From: Pseudotabrizicola algicola
GTDB taxonomy: Bacteria; Pseudomonadota; Alphaproteobacteria; Rhodobacterales; Rhodobacteraceae
Length of the DNA: 64,000 bases
Direction: 5' to 3'
NCBI RefSeq assembly: GCF_010915705.1
Contig: NZ_JAAIKE010000001.1
Coordinates: 124,001-188,000, forward strand
A program made the translations under genes and the position numbers. Below are positions 1 to 8,368 of this stretch, in pieces; within the stretch, counting starts at the first letter, position 1; each line of letters starts with the position of its first letter. Below the pieces are notes generated by a model. The model searched no databases. It saw nothing but the letters and a program-made list of their open reading frames with translations, and was not told where the DNA came from.

Positions 1-876
1 ACCCCGCAGCCCCGCGCCATGCTGGAGCTGATCAAGCCGATCACATGGTTTCCGCCCATCTGGGCCTATCTGTGCGGAGCGGTTTCGGCGGGGGTCCCGC
101 TGGCCGGCAACTGGGCGATTGTCGTTCTGGGCATGGTGCTGGCAGGTCCGATCGTCTGCGGCATGTCGCAGGCGGCGAATGACTGGTGCGACCGGCATGT
201 CGACGCGGTGAACGAGCCAAACCGCCCGATCCCCTCCGGCCGCATTCCGGGTCGTTGGGGGCTTTACATCGCTCTGGCGATGACGGTGATTTCCTTGGCG
301 ATCGGGGCGCTGCTGGGGCCTTTGGGCTTTGGCGCGACGCTTGTCGGCGTGCTGGCCGCTTGGGCCTATTCGGCAGAACCGGTCCGGCTCAAGCGTTCGG
401 GCTGGTGGGGGCCGGGGCTTGTGGGTCTGTCATACGAGGGGCTGCCGTGGTTCACCGGCGCGGCGGTTCTGCTGTCCGCAGCGCCCCGTTTCGAGGTTGT
501 GATGATCGCCTGTCTCTATGCGCTTGGCGCGCATGGCATCATGACGCTCAATGATTTCAAGGCGCTCGAGGGGGATCGCCAGCATGGCGTCCGCTCGCTT
601 CCCGTGGTGCTGGGGCCAGAGGTCGCCGCGCGCATCGCCTGCACCACGATGGGCATGGCGCAGGCCATCGTCATCGCGCTCTTGCTGATCTGGGGCGCGC
701 CTTGGCACGGGCTTGCGGTCGCGCTCTTGCTCATGGCGCAGATCGTGGCCATGCGGCGGCTGTTCCGCGACCCCAAGAAACATGCGCCCTGGTATAACGG
801 CACCGGGGTGGTGTTCTATGTCTCGGGCATGATGATCGCCGCTTTTGCGCTGCGCAATCTGGGGGTGGCGGGATGA
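1..876 (+). CDS. bchG: Bacteriochlorophyll synthase (chlorophyllide esterifying prenyltransferase), 5' partial
   Basis: BchG is the UbiA-family membrane prenyltransferase that esterifies bacteriochlorophyllide a with geranylgeranyl/phytyl diphosphate. The product is multi-spanning and carries the family Asp-rich motif NDWCDRHVDAVNEPNRPIP at about residues 54-72 counted from the first visible Met (base 19), plus a second polar motif (NDFKALEGDR). The frame is open to base 1 and the six codons before that Met (TPQPRA) resemble the Rhodobacter BchG N-terminus, so the true start is probably upstream of the window and Met19 is internal. The stop overlaps the next gene by ATGA, implying coupled translation. 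Identity is near certain; only the 5' end is missing. Confidence 0.95.
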   Translation, partial: TPQPRAMLELIKPITWFPPIWAYLCGAVSAGVPLAGNWAIVVLGMVLAGPIVCGMSQAANDWCDRHVDAVNEPNRPIPSGRIPGRWGLYIALAMTVISLAIGALLGPLGFGATLVGVLAAWAYSAEPVRLKRSGWWGPGLVGLSYEGLPWFTGAAVLLSAAPRFEVVMIACLYALGAHGIMTLNDFKALEGDRQHGVRSLPVVLGPEVAARIACTTMGMAQAIVIALLLIWGAPWHGLAVALLLMAQIVAMRRLFRDPKKHAPWYNGTGVVFYVSGMMIAAFALRNLGVAG

Positions 877-2168
877 AACTCGGTTGGGTCCAGATCGCCC
901 GTCTTGGTCTGGTGCAGATGTGCCTCGGCGCGGTGGTGGTGCTGACCACAAGCACGCTCAACCGTCTGATGGTGGTGGAACTGGCGCTGCCTGCATTGGT
1001 GCCGGGGTTTCTGGTCGCGCTGCACTACGGCATCCAGATCACGCGGCCAAACTGGGGCTTTCGTTCGGACACGCGAGGGAACCGCACGACCTTTATCATC
1101 GGCGGGATGGCTGCTCTCTCGCTGGGCGCGTTTCTGGCCGCGCTTGGTGTCCTCATTATTCCGGAGCAACCGCAGGCGGGGCTGGCGTTGTCGGTCCTTG
1201 CCTATGCGCTCATCGGGGTCGGGGTGGGGGCATCAGGTACCTCGCTCCTCGCCCTGCTGGCAACGGCCACCGCGCCCCAGCGGCGTGCCGCAGCGGCGAC
1301 CATCACTTGGTTGATGATGATCTTCGGCATCGCTGTGACTGCGGGCACCGTGGGCCATCTGCTCAAGGACTACACTCCTGCGTTATTGCTGGAGATCGTG
1401 GGCAGCGTGACCTTGGGCGCGGTTGTGCTGACCGCTTTGGCGGTCTGGGGCATCGAGGCGCGGGTGATTGCCGAGCGTGAAGCCGATCCTGCGCCATTCC
1501 GTCAGGGCTTGGCGCAGATCTGGGCCGAGCCGCAGGCGCGTGCCTTCACGCTCTTCGTCTTTCTGTCGATGACCGCTTACTTCATGCAGGAACTCATCCT
1601 CGAGCCCTATGCCGGGCTTGTGTTCGGTTTTGGCGTCGGTCAAAGCACACAGCTTTCCGGCGCGCAGAATGGCGGGGTGTTTGTCGGCATGCTGGCGGTC
1701 GGGATCGCGGCAACCGGTCTGCGGTTTGGCACGCTGCGCCAATGGGTGGTTGCAGGCTGTGTCGGCTCTGCGCTCTCGCTGGCGGTGATCGCGGGGCTGG
1801 GTCAGGCCGAACTCGGTTTCCTGGTGCCGGCGGTGATCGCGCTTGGCGTGTTCAATGGCATGTTTGCCGTTGCCGCCATTGGCTCGATGATGGCCCTTGC
1901 GGGGCAGGGACGCGGCGCACGCGAAGGCACCCGCATGGGCCTGTGGGGCGCGGCGCAGGCGCTTGCCGCCGGGTTCGGTGGCCTGCTCGGGGCCGCTCTG
2001 GTTGATCTGCTGCGGCTGTGGCTGCCCACGCCTGCCGCCTTCGGTCTGGTTTTTCTGGCCGAAGCAGCCCTGTTTCTGACCGCAGCGGCCATCGCCCTTC
2101 GGGTGATCGACGCAACCCGTGGGGGGCGCGAGGCGCAGGCCCACGCCCTTGCCATTCCGGGAGAATGA
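873..2168 (+). CDS. PucC/LhaA-like BCD-family transporter (Orf428 type)
   Basis: A 431-residue, strongly hydrophobic protein with about 12 predicted membrane segments, of the bacteriochlorophyll-delivery (BCD) branch of the major facilitator superfamily, related to PucC and LhaA. Its position between bchG and bchP is that of orf428 in Rhodobacter capsulatus. The inferred role is handling of pigment at the membrane close to the terminal synthase; the precise function of this family member is not settled. The start codon overlaps the bchG stop by four bases, and bchP follows after 2 bases, so bchG-orf428-bchP-idi looks like one transcription unit. Confidence 0.88.
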   Translation: MKLGWVQIARLGLVQMCLGAVVVLTTSTLNRLMVVELALPALVPGFLVALHYGIQITRPNWGFRSDTRGNRTTFIIGGMAALSLGAFLAALGVLIIPEQPQAGLALSVLAYALIGVGVGASGTSLLALLATATAPQRRAAAATITWLMMIFGIAVTAGTVGHLLKDYTPALLLEIVGSVTLGAVVLTALAVWGIEARVIAEREADPAPFRQGLAQIWAEPQARAFTLFVFLSMTAYFMQELILEPYAGLVFGFGVGQSTQLSGAQNGGVFVGMLAVGIAATGLRFGTLRQWVVAGCVGSALSLAVIAGLGQAELGFLVPAVIALGVFNGMFAVAAIGSMMALAGQGRGAREGTRMGLWGAAQALAAGFGGLLGAALVDLLRLWLPTPAAFGLVFLAEAALFLTAAAIALRVIDATRGGREAQAHALAIPGE

Positions 2169-2170
2169 CC

Positions 2171-3364
2171 ATGCAATATGATGTTTTCGTGGTGGGCGGC
2201 GGCCCGTCGGGGGCAACCGCCGCCGAGGATCTCGCCCGCGCAGGATATCGGGTCGCCATGCTGGACCGTGCCGGGCGTATCAAGCCCTGCGGCGGTGCCA
2301 TCCCGCCGCGCGCGATCCGCGATTTCGACATTCCCGATCATATGCTGGTGGCAAAGATCAGCACCGCCCGCATGATCAGCCCCACAGGCCGCGTGGTCGA
2401 TATCCATATCGAAGGCGGCTTTGTCGGCATGGTCGACCGCGAGGATTTTGACGAGTTTCTGCGCGACCGCGCCGCCATGACCGGGGCCAACCGTCTGACA
2501 GGCACTTTCCTTCGGATCGAGCGGGATGCGGCAGGCACACATGTCATCTGGCGCGACAAAGCCAGCGGAGCAGAGCAGCGCAGCACGACGCAACTTGTCA
2601 TCGGGGCCGATGGCGCGCGCTCTGCGGTGGCGCGTGCCGAGGTGCCGGGGGGCGACAAGATCCCCTATGTCATCGCCTATCACGAGATCATCGCCGCCCC
2701 GACTGGCGGATTTGCCGCCAATGCCGATTATGACCCGATGCGCTGCGATGTGATCTATGATGGCCGGATCAGCCCCGATTTCTACGGCTGGGTGTTTCCG
2801 CATGGCAAACATGCCAGCGTCGGCATGGGGACCGAAGTGGACGGCGTCGATCTGAAGCAGGCGACCGCTTCCTTGCGCGCGATGGCAGGACTCGCGGCCT
2901 GCGAGACAATCCGCAAGGAAGGCGCGCCGATCCCTCTCAAGCCCTTGGACCGATGGGACAACGGGCGCGATGTGGTGCTGGCCGGGGATGCCGCCGGCGT
3001 GGTCGCACCCTCGTCTGGCGAAGGGATTTTCTATGCGATGGCCGGTGGCAGGGTGGCCGCGACCGCGGCGCAGGCGGCGTTGGCATCGGGCCGTGCCAAG
3101 GACCTGCGCATCGCCCGAAAGTTGTTCATGCGCGAACACGGCACCGTATTCCGGGTCTTGCGTTCCATGCAGGATGCCTATTATCGCAGCGACGACCGGC
3201 GCGAGCGTTTCGTAAGCCTGTGCCATGATCTTGATGTGCAAAAGCTGACATTCGAGGCCTATATGAACAAATCCCTCGTCAAGGCACGGCCTATGGCGCA
3301 TCTCAAGATCGGATTGAAGAACATGGCGCATCTGCTCGGTTTGGTATCGCCAAAGTGGTCATGA
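2171..3364 (+). CDS. bchP: Geranylgeranyl diphosphate/bacteriochlorophyll reductase
   Basis: BchP reduces the geranylgeranyl group of bacteriochlorophyll (or its diphosphate) to phytyl, using NADPH and FAD. The N-terminus has the dinucleotide fold GGGPSGATAAEDLARAG, and later GADGARSAVAR and GDAAG segments typical of the geranylgeranyl reductase family. The frame is open well upstream, but the ATG at 2171 has a GGGAG ribosome site 7 bases before it and gives 397 residues, close to the 391 of R. capsulatus BchP. An alternative ATG lies two codons upstream (2165). The stop overlaps the idi start (ATGA). Confidence 0.95.
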   Translation: MQYDVFVVGGGPSGATAAEDLARAGYRVAMLDRAGRIKPCGGAIPPRAIRDFDIPDHMLVAKISTARMISPTGRVVDIHIEGGFVGMVDREDFDEFLRDRAAMTGANRLTGTFLRIERDAAGTHVIWRDKASGAEQRSTTQLVIGADGARSAVARAEVPGGDKIPYVIAYHEIIAAPTGGFAANADYDPMRCDVIYDGRISPDFYGWVFPHGKHASVGMGTEVDGVDLKQATASLRAMAGLAACETIRKEGAPIPLKPLDRWDNGRDVVLAGDAAGVVAPSSGEGIFYAMAGGRVAATAAQAALASGRAKDLRIARKLFMREHGTVFRVLRSMQDAYYRSDDRRERFVSLCHDLDVQKLTFEAYMNKSLVKARPMAHLKIGLKNMAHLLGLVSPKWS

Positions 3365-3915
3365 ATACGCTTGTCGCCACCGAAGAGATGATTCCGGCTT
3401 GGGTCGATGGCCAGCTCACCCCCGTGGGCAAGCTGGAAGTGCATCAGCGCGGCCTGCGTCACAAGGCGGTGTCGGTTTTTGTGCTCGACAAGGGCCGCGT
3501 GCTGATCCAGCGCCGCGCCTTGGGGAAGTACCACACGCCGGGGCTTTGGGCCAACACCTGCTGCACCCATCCGCGTTGGGACGAAGATCCGGCAGCCTGC
3601 GCGGTGCGCCGTCTGCGGGAAGAGTTGGGCATAGTGAACCTGTTTCCGGCATTCACCGACCGGGTGGAATACCGCGCCGATGTGGGCAACGGCCTGATCG
3701 AGCATGAACTGGTGGATATCTTCGTGGCCGAGGCGGGGCCGGACCTGTCGGTATCGCCAGACCCCGAGGAGGTGATGGAGACGCGCTGGGTTGATCTATA
3801 CGATCTTGCCGCCGAAGTGCGGCGCGCGCCTGCCAAATTCACCCCGTGGCTGCACATCTACATGACAGAACATATGGCCCGCATCTTTGGCCAGACTGTC
3901 GGCGTCGGGCGCTAG
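3361..3915 (+). CDS. idi: Isopentenyl-diphosphate delta-isomerase, type 1
   Basis: Idi interconverts IPP and DMAPP for isoprenoid tails and carotenoids. The 184-residue product is a Nudix-fold protein; the catalytic cysteine motif NTCCTHP is at about residues 65-71 and the Nudix-like RRLREELGI follows at about 83-91 with the metal-binding/catalytic glutamates. A GTG two codons upstream is possible, but the ATG overlapping the bchP stop is favoured. Its placement directly after bchP matches R. capsulatus and R. sphaeroides. The gene ends in a small hairpin convergent with bchO. Confidence 0.94.
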   Translation: MNTLVATEEMIPAWVDGQLTPVGKLEVHQRGLRHKAVSVFVLDKGRVLIQRRALGKYHTPGLWANTCCTHPRWDEDPAACAVRRLREELGIVNLFPAFTDRVEYRADVGNGLIEHELVDIFVAEAGPDLSVSPDPEEVMETRWVDLYDLAAEVRRAPAKFTPWLHIYMTEHMARIFGQTVGVGR

Positions 3916-3922
3916 GCGCCCG
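3906..3922. other. Hairpin around the idi stop codon, convergent with bchO
   Basis: A 7-bp perfect inverted repeat (CGGGCGC/GCGCCCG) flanks the three bases TAG that are the idi stop codon. It lies 8 bases before the end of the oppositely oriented bchO. There is no T-run, so it may act as a weak bidirectional terminator or 3'-end stabiliser; the role is inferred. Confidence 0.4.
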
Positions 3923-3929
3923 CGCTGCT

Positions 3930-4793
3930 TCATATCCGTGCGTCAAGCCAAGGGAGCAGCACGTCTGCCACCAGACCAGCGGCCTCTTCGTGCACCAGAT
4001 GACCATAGCCCGCGATTTCGGCATAGACGGCGTTCGGCATATGGGCGACTGCGTCCCGCGATACCTTTGGCGGCACTGCCGTATCCCGGTCAGACCCGAT
4101 CAGCAGCACGGGCGTCGCCAGCGAGGGCAGGCGGGCCATCAACCCCTCAAGCCGCCATTGCGCCATCATGCCCAGCGTGCCGCTTACATGGGCGGCATCG
4201 CGCACCAGCGCCAGATATTGCGCCTGACCGGCGCTGTCGAGCGGTGAACCCGTTCCCGCAAGAAGGCGGTTCACCGTCGCCGGATTGCCCCAGAGTCGCG
4301 AGACGACCGAACCCACGAAAGGCGTCGCCGCCAAGGCCCGCGCCATCAGCGGAAACATCACCCCCGCTGCGCCGTCAAAGGTGCCAAGCGCCGCGTTGAT
4401 CCCCGCAATCGCCTTCAGGGGCACAAGATCCGCCATCCGCAGCGCAATAGCCGCCCCTGCGGAATGCCCGATCACCGCTTGCGGCGCGCATCCTGCCGAA
4501 AGGCACAGGCGCGTCACGTCCTCGGCCATCGCATCAAGCCCCAGGCGGCGCATGCCGCCGGCGCGGCTGCACCCTTGGCCCGGAAGGTCAGGCACAATCA
4601 CCCGGAACCTGTCGCACAAAAGCGGGATCAAGGCTCGGAAACTGTGGCCCGACCCGCCCGCTCCGTGCAAGAGCAGCAGCACAGGCGCATCGCGCGGTCC
4701 GGTGTCGATCACCCACCAGTCATGCGGGGTCACCCGCAGATGGCGGGCTTGCGCGCGATAGGGCCAATCGGCCGGCAGACGGGCGCTGTCCAT
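3930..4793 (-). CDS. bchO: Alpha/beta hydrolase BchO (putative magnesium-chelatase accessory protein)
   Basis: A 287-residue alpha/beta hydrolase-fold protein with an oxyanion-type HGAGGSGHS segment (about 43-51), a nucleophile elbow GHSAG (Ser near 111) and a C-terminal GHLVHEE with the likely catalytic His. BchO is conserved beside bchD and bchI in purple bacteria but its substrate is unproven; a role in magnesium insertion or protection of the chelatase has been suggested. It is the last gene of crtA-bchI-bchD-bchO and starts 3 bases after the bchD stop. Confidence 0.9.
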   Translation of the reverse strand: MDSARLPADWPYRAQARHLRVTPHDWWVIDTGPRDAPVLLLLHGAGGSGHSFRALIPLLCDRFRVIVPDLPGQGCSRAGGMRRLGLDAMAEDVTRLCLSAGCAPQAVIGHSAGAAIALRMADLVPLKAIAGINAALGTFDGAAGVMFPLMARALAATPFVGSVVSRLWGNPATVNRLLAGTGSPLDSAGQAQYLALVRDAAHVSGTLGMMAQWRLEGLMARLPSLATPVLLIGSDRDTAVPPKVSRDAVAHMPNAVYAEIAGYGHLVHEEAAGLVADVLLPWLDARI

Positions 4794-4796
4794 CCG

Positions 4797-6458
4797 TCAG
4801 GCCCCCAAGGCCGCGCCAAGAACACTCGACAGTTTGCGGGCGTCGGCGCGGGGGAGCGCCAGATAGGGTGCATCCATCGCGCGGGCCATCTGGGCAAGAC
4901 TGGCCTGCGGGCGGTTGGCGGTGTCGATCACGATGGCGGGAAAGCCGCCGGCCCGTATCGCGCGGGCAAGGCGCAGCGCGTCTTCCTCGGCCTGCGTGCG
5001 GCTTGCGCTGCCATCCAGCGCGATGTTGCCCCGCCCATCGGTCAATAGCGCGATGGTCGGCGTCAGTCCGCGGGCGCGTGCCATCGCGGCCGTTGCCATC
5101 GCGGCCTGCATCCCGGCCGCAAGAGGGGTGCCGCCGCCGCCCGGCAACCCCGCCAGACGCCGCTTTGTCTGCACAAGGCTGCGGGTGGGGGGCAAGACCA
5201 CCTCGGCTCCGGTGCCACGAAACGCCACGAGCGAGACATGGTCCCGCCGCGCATAGGCGGCGGCCAGAAGCAACTCCACGGCTCCCTTAGCCTCGGCCAG
5301 ACGTGCAAAGGCGGATGAGCCTGAGGCATCCACGGCAAAGATCAGGACCCTGTCCGAGGTTTCCTCAAACCGCTTCAGGCGGATATCGGCGGCGCGCACC
5401 AGCAGCACCGCATCCGATGCCGCAGCACGCCGTCGCAAGGGCTGCCACGGAGCTGCGGCGCGCAAGGTCGCCACCAGATCGATCCGCGCGCCAGACCCGA
5501 GTTTGCCCGGGCGCGAGGGCAGGGGGCGACCGCGCCGGTTGCCGGCGCGCGCCGACCCCGTGCCGCTGGCTCCTTTGGCGGCGCGGGCGGCGCGCCCCGC
5601 TGCCAGTTCCGCCAAAAGACCGGCGGGCAGCGCGGCGCGCGCGGCCTCGACCAGCAATTCCTCCGGAATGGTCTGGTCCTGACGCGTGTTGTCCTCTGCC
5701 CCCGGCTCTCCGGCATCGGGCGGCGGAGGGGAGGGTTGGTCTTGCGTCGCGGGCTCTGACTGTGGCAGGGCGCGGTGCGCGTATACGAGTTCCGCCGCGC
5801 GAAGCAGATCATCCTCGGCAACCCCGGTCCGGCCCGCCAGCGCGGCCAGCGCGCGCGCCGCCGCCATCGCCAGCAGCGGCGCGCGCAGCGAGGCGATGCC
5901 AAGTTCTGCCGCTGCCTGTGTCAGCGCTCGGGCGGCTTCGGCTGGCAGCACAACGGTGGGCAGGAGAGCGCGCGCTGCCGCCAGACTTCCGCTGTCCACA
6001 GCGATGTCTGTCGTATCCGACCATGCCAGCGCCTCGAGATCGACAAACAGCCCCAAGCGGTCGGTCAGCGTGGCGGGCAAGCCCTCACCCGCTTCGGCCG
6101 CCTCGTCCAGAGCGATCAGGCAGGTTCCTGAGGTATCCAGTGCATGGGCCAGCCGCGCCGACAGACCGGGCGGAACCCGCTCGGCCATCGTCAGGATCAG
6201 GCCCGCCGGACGCGCCAGAAGTCCGCGCGACATCACCGTGCGGCCGGTGGCGAGCGTGGCGGACAGATCAAGCCCGCCATAAAGCGCCTCATCGGACACC
6301 CCCGGATGCAGCCGCACCAAGGGCAGCGGCAACATCGCCAGTGCCGTTGTCACCCTGTCCCGCACCGCCCCGCAGCGCGCGCGCAGCCACAGACCCTTGA
6401 CCCCGGCAGGGTCGACAGCCAGCACCTGAAGCGCAAGAAGGATGCGGTCCCAGTCCAT
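4797..6458 (-). CDS. bchD: Magnesium chelatase subunit D
   Basis: BchD forms with BchI the ATP-dependent motor that lets BchH insert Mg2+ into protoporphyrin IX. The protein has an N-terminal AAA+-like half lacking a normal Walker A, an acidic/proline-rich linker in the middle (about residues 235-265), and a C-terminal integrin I/von Willebrand domain with the MIDAS motif DASGSS and a GGGGTPLAAG segment. The frame is open upstream, but the ATG at 6458, seven bases after the bchI stop, gives 553 residues (R. capsulatus BchD is 561) and begins with the family-like MDWDRILLALQ. Confidence 0.94.
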   Translation of the reverse strand: MDWDRILLALQVLAVDPAGVKGLWLRARCGAVRDRVTTALAMLPLPLVRLHPGVSDEALYGGLDLSATLATGRTVMSRGLLARPAGLILTMAERVPPGLSARLAHALDTSGTCLIALDEAAEAGEGLPATLTDRLGLFVDLEALAWSDTTDIAVDSGSLAAARALLPTVVLPAEAARALTQAAAELGIASLRAPLLAMAAARALAALAGRTGVAEDDLLRAAELVYAHRALPQSEPATQDQPSPPPPDAGEPGAEDNTRQDQTIPEELLVEAARAALPAGLLAELAAGRAARAAKGASGTGSARAGNRRGRPLPSRPGKLGSGARIDLVATLRAAAPWQPLRRRAAASDAVLLVRAADIRLKRFEETSDRVLIFAVDASGSSAFARLAEAKGAVELLLAAAYARRDHVSLVAFRGTGAEVVLPPTRSLVQTKRRLAGLPGGGGTPLAAGMQAAMATAAMARARGLTPTIALLTDGRGNIALDGSASRTQAEEDALRLARAIRAGGFPAIVIDTANRPQASLAQMARAMDAPYLALPRADARKLSSVLGAALGA

Positions 6459-6465
6459 CACAGGC

Positions 6466-7521
6466 CTATGGCAAGACGTCGTCCAGCATGCGCGCGACCC
6501 GCGCACCCGACCCTGCCTCGTCAAGCGGATCGCGGCGCAAGCGGTGCGACAGTGCCATCGCCGCCACCGCTTTCAGATGCGCGCGGCTCACACTCGCGGC
6601 TCCCTCGAAGGCCGCTTGCGCCCGCGCGGCGCGCAGCAGTGTCAATTCCCCGCGCAGGCCATCCGACCCCAGCGCAATGCACAAGGACGCGCAGTCATGC
6701 AGCACGGTCGCGGGGGTCTTCAGCGCGGGCAGGGCGGCACGCGCGGCAAGAATGCGCTCGCGCAGCGCGGCATCGGCGGCCTGCCAGTCGGGCATGAAGG
6801 CCTCGTAAGCGGTGTCATAGGCATCGCGGCGCAAGATCACCTCCACCCGCGTCTCGACATCTCCCGGGCTTGTCACTTCGACCGACAAGCCAAAGCGATC
6901 AAGGAGTTGCGGGCGCAGATCGCCCTCTTCGGGGTTGCCAGACCCTACCAGCACGAACCGCGCCGGATGACGGATCGACAAGCCTTCACGCTCGACCACA
7001 TTCTCGCCCGACTGGGCGACATCAAGCAGCAGATCGACGATGTGGTCTTCCAGCAGATTGACCTCGTCAATGTAGAGATACCCCCGGTTCGCCCGCGCGA
7101 GCAGCCCCGGCTCGAATGCCTTTTCCCCGCGCGTCAGCGCCCGTTCGATGTCAAGCGCCCCCACAACGCGGTCCTCGGTGACACCCAGCGGCAGATCGAC
7201 TACAGGGGTCGGTTTGCGGATGATCTGGGTCTGCGTCACCTGCGCCCAATCGGGGCAAAGCTCCAGCCGGGGTGAATTCACAGGGCATCCCTCGACCGCC
7301 TCGATCTCGGGCAACAGCGCGGCCAGCGCGCGCACCGCGGTCGATTTTCCGGTGCCGCGATCGCCAAACACCAGAACCCCGCCGATGGCCGGGTCGATCG
7401 CGGTCAGCAACATGGCCTGCTTCATCGCCTCCTGCCCGACGATGGCCGAGAAGGGAAACGGCTGGCGCGGCGCGGCGCGCGTGGGCAAGGCGTGAAGTTT
7501 CGGCGCGGTATCTGCGGGCAT
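6466..7521 (-). CDS. bchI: Magnesium chelatase ATPase subunit I
   Basis: BchI is the AAA+ ATPase of magnesium chelatase. The 351-residue length equals the family norm. Walker A (GDRGTGKST) is at about residues 53-61, Walker B (LYIDEVNLL) at about 149-157, followed by the arginine-rich C-terminal helical domain. The ATG shares one base with the crtA stop (TGATG), so translation is probably coupled to crtA. Confidence 0.96.
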   Translation of the reverse strand: MPADTAPKLHALPTRAAPRQPFPFSAIVGQEAMKQAMLLTAIDPAIGGVLVFGDRGTGKSTAVRALAALLPEIEAVEGCPVNSPRLELCPDWAQVTQTQIIRKPTPVVDLPLGVTEDRVVGALDIERALTRGEKAFEPGLLARANRGYLYIDEVNLLEDHIVDLLLDVAQSGENVVEREGLSIRHPARFVLVGSGNPEEGDLRPQLLDRFGLSVEVTSPGDVETRVEVILRRDAYDTAYEAFMPDWQAADAALRERILAARAALPALKTPATVLHDCASLCIALGSDGLRGELTLLRAARAQAAFEGAASVSRAHLKAVAAMALSHRLRRDPLDEAGSGARVARMLDDVLP

Positions 7522-8279
7522 CAGGCGGCGTCCTTTTCTGTCCTCAGCCGGGCCAGCGGATCACCGCCCTCCCAGCATCCCGCGCTGCCCAGCAGGGCAA
7601 AACGGGCGTAAAGCTCTTCGGCAAACCAGTTGCCATCGCGCACGGCCTTTATCGCACGGGCATGCGGGCCGTTGCCGCGCGCGAACTGTCCCATGCTGGC
7701 CGCATCGGGCCAGACCGAAAAGGTCACCTGATGGAACAAGGGCACTTCGCCAATGCCGATCTTGAAGACCACATTCGGGTCGGCCCCGATCACGGCGGAA
7801 ATGTCCGGCACACGGGTCCAGAACCGCAGCGCGCGCGCCGGCCGCACAGTGGCACGGGTCAACGCGACAATCGGGCCGGTGCCCGCGCGGTGATCGGCCG
7901 GGGCGAACGGATTGACGCCCGCCCATGATCCGCGCGCGGATGTGGGGGCCAGAAACGCCGTCCAGCTTTCCACCGCGCGGGCGCGCCAGCGGCCATAGAC
8001 CGCGCTTGTCGCCACTGCGTCGCGCGCCGTCGCCTCGTCAGGCCAGACCGCCAGCATCGCCCAGACGCCCCAGTTGGGTTTTGGCGTGAAGCCTTGTCCG
8101 GTGCCAGAGCCGCAAAGCTTCCAGAACTGCGCCCTCCGCTCTCGCCGCAAGCTGGCGCGGGCAAGCCCCATCTGGCCGATCACCCACAAGCGTGCGGCAA
8201 TTCCGTCAAATCGGAACAGGCTGAGCGTGGCAACGGGAATGGCGCTGTCTCCCTTGGGTGCGTAAACTAAGTCTGACAT
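7521..8279 (-). CDS. crtA: Spheroidene monooxygenase
   Basis: CrtA introduces the 2-keto group that converts spheroidene to spheroidenone when oxygen is present. The 252-residue soluble protein shows CrtA features including the conserved N-terminal SLFRFDG block, the GFTPKPNWGVWAML segment and FKIGIGEVP. It is first in a minus-strand operon with bchI, bchD and bchO, divergent from crtI. Putative PpsR boxes lie in and beyond its start. Confidence 0.94.
   Translation of the reverse strand: MSDLVYAPKGDSAIPVATLSLFRFDGIAARLWVIGQMGLARASLRRERRAQFWKLCGSGTGQGFTPKPNWGVWAMLAVWPDEATARDAVATSAVYGRWRARAVESWTAFLAPTSARGSWAGVNPFAPADHRAGTGPIVALTRATVRPARALRFWTRVPDISAVIGADPNVVFKIGIGEVPLFHQVTFSVWPDAASMGQFARGNGPHARAIKAVRDGNWFAEELYARFALLGSAGCWEGGDPLARLRTEKDAA
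8261..8278. promoter_or_regulatory. Near-consensus PpsR/CrtJ box overlapping the crtA start
   Basis: Reads CGT-N12-ACA, one base off the TGT-N12-ACA operator of the redox repressor PpsR/CrtJ, and overlaps the crtA start codon. A perfect box lies 75 bp away in the same crtA/crtI control region. Widely spaced pairs at this locus are known in R. capsulatus; binding here is inferred. Confidence 0.4.
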
Positions 8280-8335
8280 TATTTGGGCGCGAGAGGAAGC
8301 GGCAAATCAGCTTTCAGAGGGTTAAACCCTGTTGT

Positions 8336-8353
8336 TGTAAATTGAACTGGACA
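8336..8353. promoter_or_regulatory. PpsR/CrtJ box between crtA and crtI
   Basis: A perfect TGT-N12-ACA (TGT at 8336-8338, ACA at 8351-8353) 15 bases before the crtI start. This is the known aerobic-repressor site type of Rhodobacter photosynthesis genes. Its position would block transcription or early elongation into crtI. Confidence 0.7.
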
Positions 8354-8368
8354 GGTTATCATCCAAAC

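Noticed and set aside
1802-3331. 509-codon frame on the minus strand opposite orf428 and bchP
   Set aside because: Overlaps two confident genes along its full length and its product resembles no family.
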